DNA of 9,692 nt from Candidatus Aminicenantota bacterium (lineage in GTDB: Bacteria > Acidobacteriota > UBA6911 > RPQK01 > JAJDTT01), in contig JAPOYZ010000283.1 of the NCBI GenBank assembly GCA_026706325.1, positions 1 to 9,692 on the forward strand, given 5' to 3'. A model generated the notes under the pieces. That model made no database searches. It saw only the letters and a program-made list of their open reading frames with translations, and was not told the DNA's origin. Below are positions 6,022 through 9,692 of this stretch, piece after piece (positions within the stretch are counted from its first letter, which is position 1; each line of letters starts with the position of its first letter). A program made the position numbers and the translations under genes.

Positions 6022-8421
6022 ATGCCGGAGCGATACATCCGAAGACCATCTCCCAACCGAAGAGAGTTCCTGGCCGGCGCCGTCGCGACTCCGGCGGTTC
6101 TGACCGGTCTGGCTCGGTCCCAGGCGCCCATCGAGGCTCGCTACGGAGACTTCTCCGTTCCCATCTCCGAGCCCCACTTTCCCAGTCCGCTCCATCAGTT
6201 CGTCTGGAGAAACTGGGAATTGGCCAACGCCGGCCGGATGGCGCGGGTCGTCGGAGCGACCACCGAACAGATCGTTCAAATGGGAGAGTCGATGGGCCTG
6301 CCCGCCAAGCCGATTCTCACCGGGGACCAACTCCGCCGCATCTACATCACGGTGATCCGCCAGAACTGGCACCTGTTGCCCGAAGAGCAGCTCATCGCCC
6401 TGCTCGATTGGGACCAGGAGCATTACGACTTCACCCTGAGGGAAGACGACTTCCTTTGGTACAAGCTGGGTCCCAAACCGAAGTGCGACTCGATCCGCTG
6501 GGCGGCTCCGACTCCGAAGGAGAGGGAACGGGCCGCGGAGATCCGGCGGCTGGTGACAACGACCTTCGGCAAGGTTCTGCATGAAACCGAAGAGGAGCCG
6601 TTTGGTTTCGTTGGCGATCTGAGTCGGGATGAGATTCCGCCGCATCGGGACCCCCGGGCGCAACCGGCGCGCGAGGAGATCGACCTTTCGGGTTGGGCCG
6701 TTCGGATACCGGGCCGGATCGAGCTTATGGAGATGGCTCATCGGTTCAGGTCCTACCTGCGGCACACCATGCGATGTCCCACCCGGACCGCCGGCGAAGG
6801 CGGCAGGTCGAATGGGGGGACGCTCCGATTCAAATTGGACCCGGAACTGGCGTCGATTCCGGACAGTTTCGAGATCCGGGTGGAGGCCGCTTCGGTGACG
6901 GTCCTCGCGTCCGAGCCGGGGGGAATTCGCCAAGGCATCTATGAGTTGCAGATGCGGATGGAGCGGCGGCATGGGCCCTTCCTGCCCAAGGGGACGATCC
7001 GAAGAGTTCCGCGCCTGGAGACAAGCTACCTCTACTCCTACGTTGCCCTGTACGGAGATCCCCTGATGGAGGAGGACATCGACCCGTTTCCGCCGGCGTA
7101 CCTGGAGAAGTTGGCGCGGCTGGGTGTCAACGGGGTCTGGCTCCAGGGAGTCCTGAGACAACTCGCCCCGTCTCGCACCTTTTCCCAATTCGGCGAGGGT
7201 TGGGAGACCCGCGTCGAACGGCTCAACCGGTTGGTGGACCGGTGCGCCAAGTATGGCATGAAGGTCCTGCTCTACATCAACGAACCCAGAGCCATGCCCG
7301 AGTCCTTCTTTCGGGACCGGCCCGGGATCAGGGGCACCTCCGACGCCGACGATCCCCGCTACTTCGCCATGTGCACCAACACGGAGCCGGTCCTCCAGTG
7401 GGTCTCGGAAGGTCTGAGCCACCTCTTCGCCCAGGTTCCGGACCTGGGAGGAATCGTCAACATCACCATGTCGGAGAACCTGACCAACTGCTTCTCCCGA
7501 GGGCGGCCCGAGAACTGCCCGCGCTGCCCCGGGATCGACCCGGCGGAGACGGGCGCGGCCGTGCTGAAGGCGATCCGCGACGGCATCCGCCGCAGCAGCC
7601 GGAAGGCCGAGATCATCTTCTGGGACTGGGGCTGGGGACGCTCCTGGGTGCCGAACGGCAATGACCCGTTTTCGACCATTCGCAGGCTTCCGCAAGACGT
7701 CCGTCTGCTCAGCGTGAGCGAGTGGGAACAACCGGTCCACAGGGGCGGCGTGCGGACCCAGGTCGGCGAGTATTCGGTCTCCGTGGTCGGTCCGGGGCCC
7801 AGGGCGGTTCGCCACTGGACGGCCGCGCGGCAAAGAGGGATCAGCACCCTGGCCAAGATCCAGATCAACAACAGTTGGGAGTTGGCGGCTATCCCCTACA
7901 TACCGGTCCTGAACCTGATCCAGCGTCATCTCGAGAACCTCCTGAGAGTGGGAATCGAGGGCCTGATGCTGTCCTGGACGGTCGGGGGATATCCCTCGCC
8001 GAATCTGGAGGTGGCCCGGGAATACTGCCGTTGGCCAACCCCGAATTCCGACGAGGTCCTGACGCAGGTGGCGGAACGCCGTTACGGTCCAAAGGCGGCG
8101 GCGCTGGTCAAGTCGGCGTGGAAGACCTTCAGCGAAGCCTTCGAAGAATATCCGTACGGCGTCAGCATCTACATGATCCCAGTCCAGCACGGACCCGCCA
8201 ATCTGTTGCGTTCGAATCCGACGGGTCACCGGTCCCGCATGACTCTGTTCCCCCATGACGACGTGCCGGGCTGGCGCGGTGCTTACCCGGAAAACGTGGT
8301 GCAGAAACAGTTCCGCAAGATGTCGGAGAAATGGGAAAAGGGACTGGACGCCTTACACAGCGCCCTGAAACAGGTCCCGGAGCACCTGCAGGCAGATGCG
8401 AGGAAAGACCTTGTAGTCTGA
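6022..8421 (+). CDS. Tat-exported glycoside-hydrolase-like protein (TIM-barrel, GH20/GH67-like), apparently cut short at its C-terminus
   Basis: A 799-aa protein from the ATG at 6022, preceded by GAGGCAGG. The leader contains N12-R13-R14-E-F-L and a hydrophobic run (AGAVATPAVLTGLA), a Tat signal; an upstream frame to 5869 lacks one. Residues about 50-150 form a mostly helical module (FPSPLHQFVWRNWEL at 53-67, RQNWHLLP at 113-120). Residues near 300-320 (SVTVLASEPGGIRQGIYELQ) resemble the N-terminal domain that precedes GH20/GH67-type barrels. From about 334 comes the barrel: TSYLYSYVALYGD, NGVWLQGVL (370-378), MSENLTNC (E485), C499-P-R-C502, IIFWDWGWG (531-539) and KIQINNSWE (612-620). E485 and D535 are candidate active-site acids, but this is only positional inference. 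The exact family and substrate are unknown. The frame ends at TGA 8419-8421, where conserved-looking sequence seems to resume downstream in the same frame; the gene may be a pseudogene or carry a sequence error. Confidence 0.75.
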   Translation: MPERYIRRPSPNRREFLAGAVATPAVLTGLARSQAPIEARYGDFSVPISEPHFPSPLHQFVWRNWELANAGRMARVVGATTEQIVQMGESMGLPAKPILTGDQLRRIYITVIRQNWHLLPEEQLIALLDWDQEHYDFTLREDDFLWYKLGPKPKCDSIRWAAPTPKERERAAEIRRLVTTTFGKVLHETEEEPFGFVGDLSRDEIPPHRDPRAQPAREEIDLSGWAVRIPGRIELMEMAHRFRSYLRHTMRCPTRTAGEGGRSNGGTLRFKLDPELASIPDSFEIRVEAASVTVLASEPGGIRQGIYELQMRMERRHGPFLPKGTIRRVPRLETSYLYSYVALYGDPLMEEDIDPFPPAYLEKLARLGVNGVWLQGVLRQLAPSRTFSQFGEGWETRVERLNRLVDRCAKYGMKVLLYINEPRAMPESFFRDRPGIRGTSDADDPRYFAMCTNTEPVLQWVSEGLSHLFAQVPDLGGIVNITMSENLTNCFSRGRPENCPRCPGIDPAETGAAVLKAIRDGIRRSSRKAEIIFWDWGWGRSWVPNGNDPFSTIRRLPQDVRLLSVSEWEQPVHRGGVRTQVGEYSVSVVGPGPRAVRHWTAARQRGISTLAKIQINNSWELAAIPYIPVLNLIQRHLENLLRVGIEGLMLSWTVGGYPSPNLEVAREYCRWPTPNSDEVLTQVAERRYGPKAAALVKSAWKTFSEAFEEYPYGVSIYMIPVQHGPANLLRSNPTGHRSRMTLFPHDDVPGWRGAYPENVVQKQFRKMSEKWEKGLDALHSALKQVPEHLQADARKDLVV

Positions 8422-8703
8422 TAAACCTGATTCATCAAATTTCTCAGCTATGCGAATCAGGTGAAATTCTACATGCTCCGGCGGCAGTTGGAGTCCGGTG
8501 CCGGGGACCTCCGTCGGGTCCGGGCCGAGATGACGGCGGTCTGCCGCGACGAAATCGACTTGGCTCGACGGCTCTACCCGATCGCTCGACGCGACTCCCG
8601 ACTTGGATACGAGGCGTCCAACCACTACTACTATCGCCCCCTGGATCTGGCGGAGAAGGTCCTCAACTGCGATCGCATCATTCGTGAGCTTGAGCGGTCG
8701 TGA
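8422..8703 (+). pseudogene. Detached C-terminal part of the glycosidase-like gene
   Basis: Same reading frame as the 799-aa gene but behind TGA (8419), TAA (8422) and TGA (8428). From 8431 the frame is open to TGA at 8701-8703, about 90 residues: FIKFLSYANQVKFYMLRRQL, then RAEMTAVCRDEIDLARRLYP, RRDSRLGYEASNHYYYRPLD and LAEKVLNCDRIIRELERS. This reads as the helical C-terminus expected of such enzymes rather than as an independent protein. No Shine-Dalgarno site precedes the possible starts GTG 8461 or ATG 8473. If the stops are real, the parent protein lacks this domain. If they are sequencing or assembly errors, the gene is 6022-8703, about 893 codons. An independent 80-aa gene from GTG 8461 is the less likely alternative. 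Confidence 0.6.
8425..8462. repeat. Perfect 9-bp inverted repeat around a 20-nt loop
   Basis: ACCTGATTC (8425-8433) is matched by its exact reverse complement GAATCAGGT (8454-8462), with 20 bases between. It starts just after the stop codons that end the 799-aa frame and lies in an AT-rich patch (8411-8470, 39 of 60 bases A/T) inside GC-rich sequence. No T-run follows the right arm (GAAATTCTAC), so it does not look like a standard intrinsic terminator. Confidence 0.5.
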
Positions 8704-8795
8704 CGGACGGCGGCTGGAGATCTGCCATGGACTGGACCTGGGCCGGCCGATTCAGGCTGACGGCAGGCGCGGCGTGGTTGTCTCCAAACTCGAAC

Positions 8796-8811
8796 AGGAG
8801 AACCCGAGATG
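8796..8811 (+). promoter_or_regulatory. Ribosome binding site of the second propeller gene
   Basis: AGGAG at 8796-8800 lies 8 bases before ATG 8809-8811. This is a strong Shine-Dalgarno site that fixes the start and shows the gene has its own initiation signal. Confidence 0.7.
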
Positions 8812-9692
8812 AACTATGAACCCACGATGCTGGATATCGGTCATTCCAAGCAGATCTTCGTCGACGACCTGGTCATCGAGTCCGTCGAGAACGTCTGCCG
8901 CACCTGGCACCAGCCCACGCGGGGCGGGAATCCGGTCATCGTCCGTGACCGCCCCTGGGAGCAGATCACCTACTTGACCTTCAACGGCTCCCGGGTGGTT
9001 CGCGACCCCAGGGACGGGATTTTCAAGTGCGTCTATCAGATCTGGAACCGGGGAGACACACCCCATGATCCGCCGGCGTTCCATCTCCTTTACGCCGAGT
9101 CCGAAGACGGCGTGCATTGGCGAAAGCCGGAGCTCGACGTGTTCCAGCATGATGGCCGGGACACCAACATCGTCATTCCCAACGCCTACGGCATGACCTA
9201 CATTCTCGACCCCCACGAGGAGGATCCCGCACGCCGGTTCAAGGCAATTTACCTCAGTTACCTGCCCAAGAAGCTGTTCGAGTCCACCTGGAAGGTGATG
9301 GCGGCCACGTCCGAAGATCTGATGCACTGGACCGACATGCCGGAACGGCCTCAGATGGGCCGGGCCGGATCGAAGATGGACGATTCGAACTCGCTCTCCT
9401 ACGACCCCTTCGGCCGGATCTTCATTCTGAACATGCGCCACTACGACATGTACGCCATCGCGCGAAACCTGGACAACCCCGAACTGGAGGAATGGACGAT
9501 CTGCCCCCCCTACTATCCCCTGGATTGGCGCCGCATCAACAAACGGCGGATCTGGCAGACGGAGAGCGCCGACCTGATTCACTGGTCGGAGCCCTACGCG
9601 GTTCTCACACCCGAGGACGGGGAGGACGGACTGGACGAGACCCTGACCGCGGCCGACTTCGACAACGACGACTCCTTCGTCGGCGAGCGCTA
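8809..9692 (+). CDS. Second beta-propeller, glycosidase-like protein without signal peptide (partial)
   Basis: Open from ATG 8809 to the window end, 294 complete codons with no stop. The N-terminus (MNYEPTMLDIGHSKQIFVDD) is neither basic nor hydrophobic, so the protein is probably cytoplasmic. The opening KQIFVDDLVIE followed by RTWHQP and NPVIVRDRPWE (41-51) is typical of a propeller family common in Planctomycetota and Verrucomicrobiota, often loosely annotated as GH32-like. Propeller turns: SEDGVHW at 98-104, SEDLMHW at 168-174 and SADLIHW at 253-259. The stretch NPVIVRDRPW...VVRDPRDGIFK parallels NPLLEGDMPW...VFKDPRNGRWK of the minus-strand lipoprotein, so the two are homologous though diverged. 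Enzymatic activity is inferred only. The 105-bp gap before it holds no other convincing gene, and it may be co-transcribed with the glycosidase-like gene. Confidence 0.85.
   Translation, partial: MNYEPTMLDIGHSKQIFVDDLVIESVENVCRTWHQPTRGGNPVIVRDRPWEQITYLTFNGSRVVRDPRDGIFKCVYQIWNRGDTPHDPPAFHLLYAESEDGVHWRKPELDVFQHDGRDTNIVIPNAYGMTYILDPHEEDPARRFKAIYLSYLPKKLFESTWKVMAATSEDLMHWTDMPERPQMGRAGSKMDDSNSLSYDPFGRIFILNMRHYDMYAIARNLDNPELEEWTICPPYYPLDWRRINKRRIWQTESADLIHWSEPYAVLTPEDGEDGLDETLTAADFDNDDSFVGER

Noticed and set aside
7516..7527. CPRC in the barrel enzyme as a cytochrome c motif
   Set aside because: No histidine follows the second cysteine (the next residue is proline).
6019..8256. 745-codon open frame on the minus strand opposite the glycosidase-like gene
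   Set aside because: It is an antisense shadow of a gene with a Tat signal and recognisable motifs. The shadow has no motifs of its own.
8419..8430. Selenocysteine insertion or programmed readthrough at the stop cluster
   Set aside because: Two different stop codons, with three stops in four codons, cannot be explained by UGA recoding. The hairpin lies across the later stop rather than at a typical recoding distance.
8727..8819. 30-codon frame (MDWTWAGRF...) in the gap before the second propeller
   Set aside because: It has no ribosome site and overlaps the strong start of the next gene. Its length is within chance expectation.
8752..9582. 276-codon minus-strand frame opposite the second propeller gene
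   Set aside because: The plus strand has a strong Shine-Dalgarno site and a recognisable propeller. The antisense frame has no supporting feature.

Overview
The window is GC-rich (60-65% by eye) and carries gene families typical of Planctomycetota, Verrucomicrobiota and some Acidobacteriota: a PSCyt2/PSD1 (DUF1549/DUF1553) protein with Big_2-like Ig domains, its usual DUF1501 partner, two five-bladed-propeller proteins of a carbohydrate-active type, and a large glycoside-hydrolase-like protein. The phylum cannot be fixed from this sequence alone. No tRNA, rRNA, CRISPR array or insertion sequence was seen.

Layout. (1) Bases 2-217 are the 3' end of an unidentified gene whose TGA overlaps the ATG of the next gene (ATGA). 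(2) Bases 214-2775 encode an exported 853-aa Ig-like/PSCyt2/PSD1 protein with one CX4CH and one CXXCH motif. (3) Bases 2838-4199 encode a 453-aa DUF1501 protein with a twin-arginine leader. Genes 1-3 look like one operon. (4) Bases 4184-5809, minus strand, encode a 541-aa Tat-lipoprotein propeller with four SxDGxxW repeats and a C-terminal beta-sandwich. It overlaps gene 3 tail-to-tail by 16 bp. (5) A 212-bp divergent intergenic region holds a hairpin and a weak promoter candidate. (6) Bases 6022-8421 encode a 799-aa Tat-exported glycosidase-like protein. Its C-terminal ~90 residues appear to continue in the same frame at 8431-8703, behind a cluster of three stop codons (TGA, TAA, TGA). (7) Bases 8809 to the window end encode a second propeller protein, without a signal peptide and cut off by the window.

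Functional picture (inference). Genes 4, 6 and 7 look like a small carbohydrate-processing neighbourhood: one anchored or exported propeller, one exported glycosidase-like enzyme and one apparently cytoplasmic propeller. It lies beside a PSCyt2/PSD1-DUF1501 export module of unknown biochemical role. No transporter, sulfatase or regulator is visible.

The least ordinary feature is the junction at 8411-8470. There the base composition drops from about 65% to about 35% GC, three in-frame stops occur within four codons, and a perfect 9-bp inverted repeat flanks a 20-nt loop, all inside what should be one continuous reading frame.
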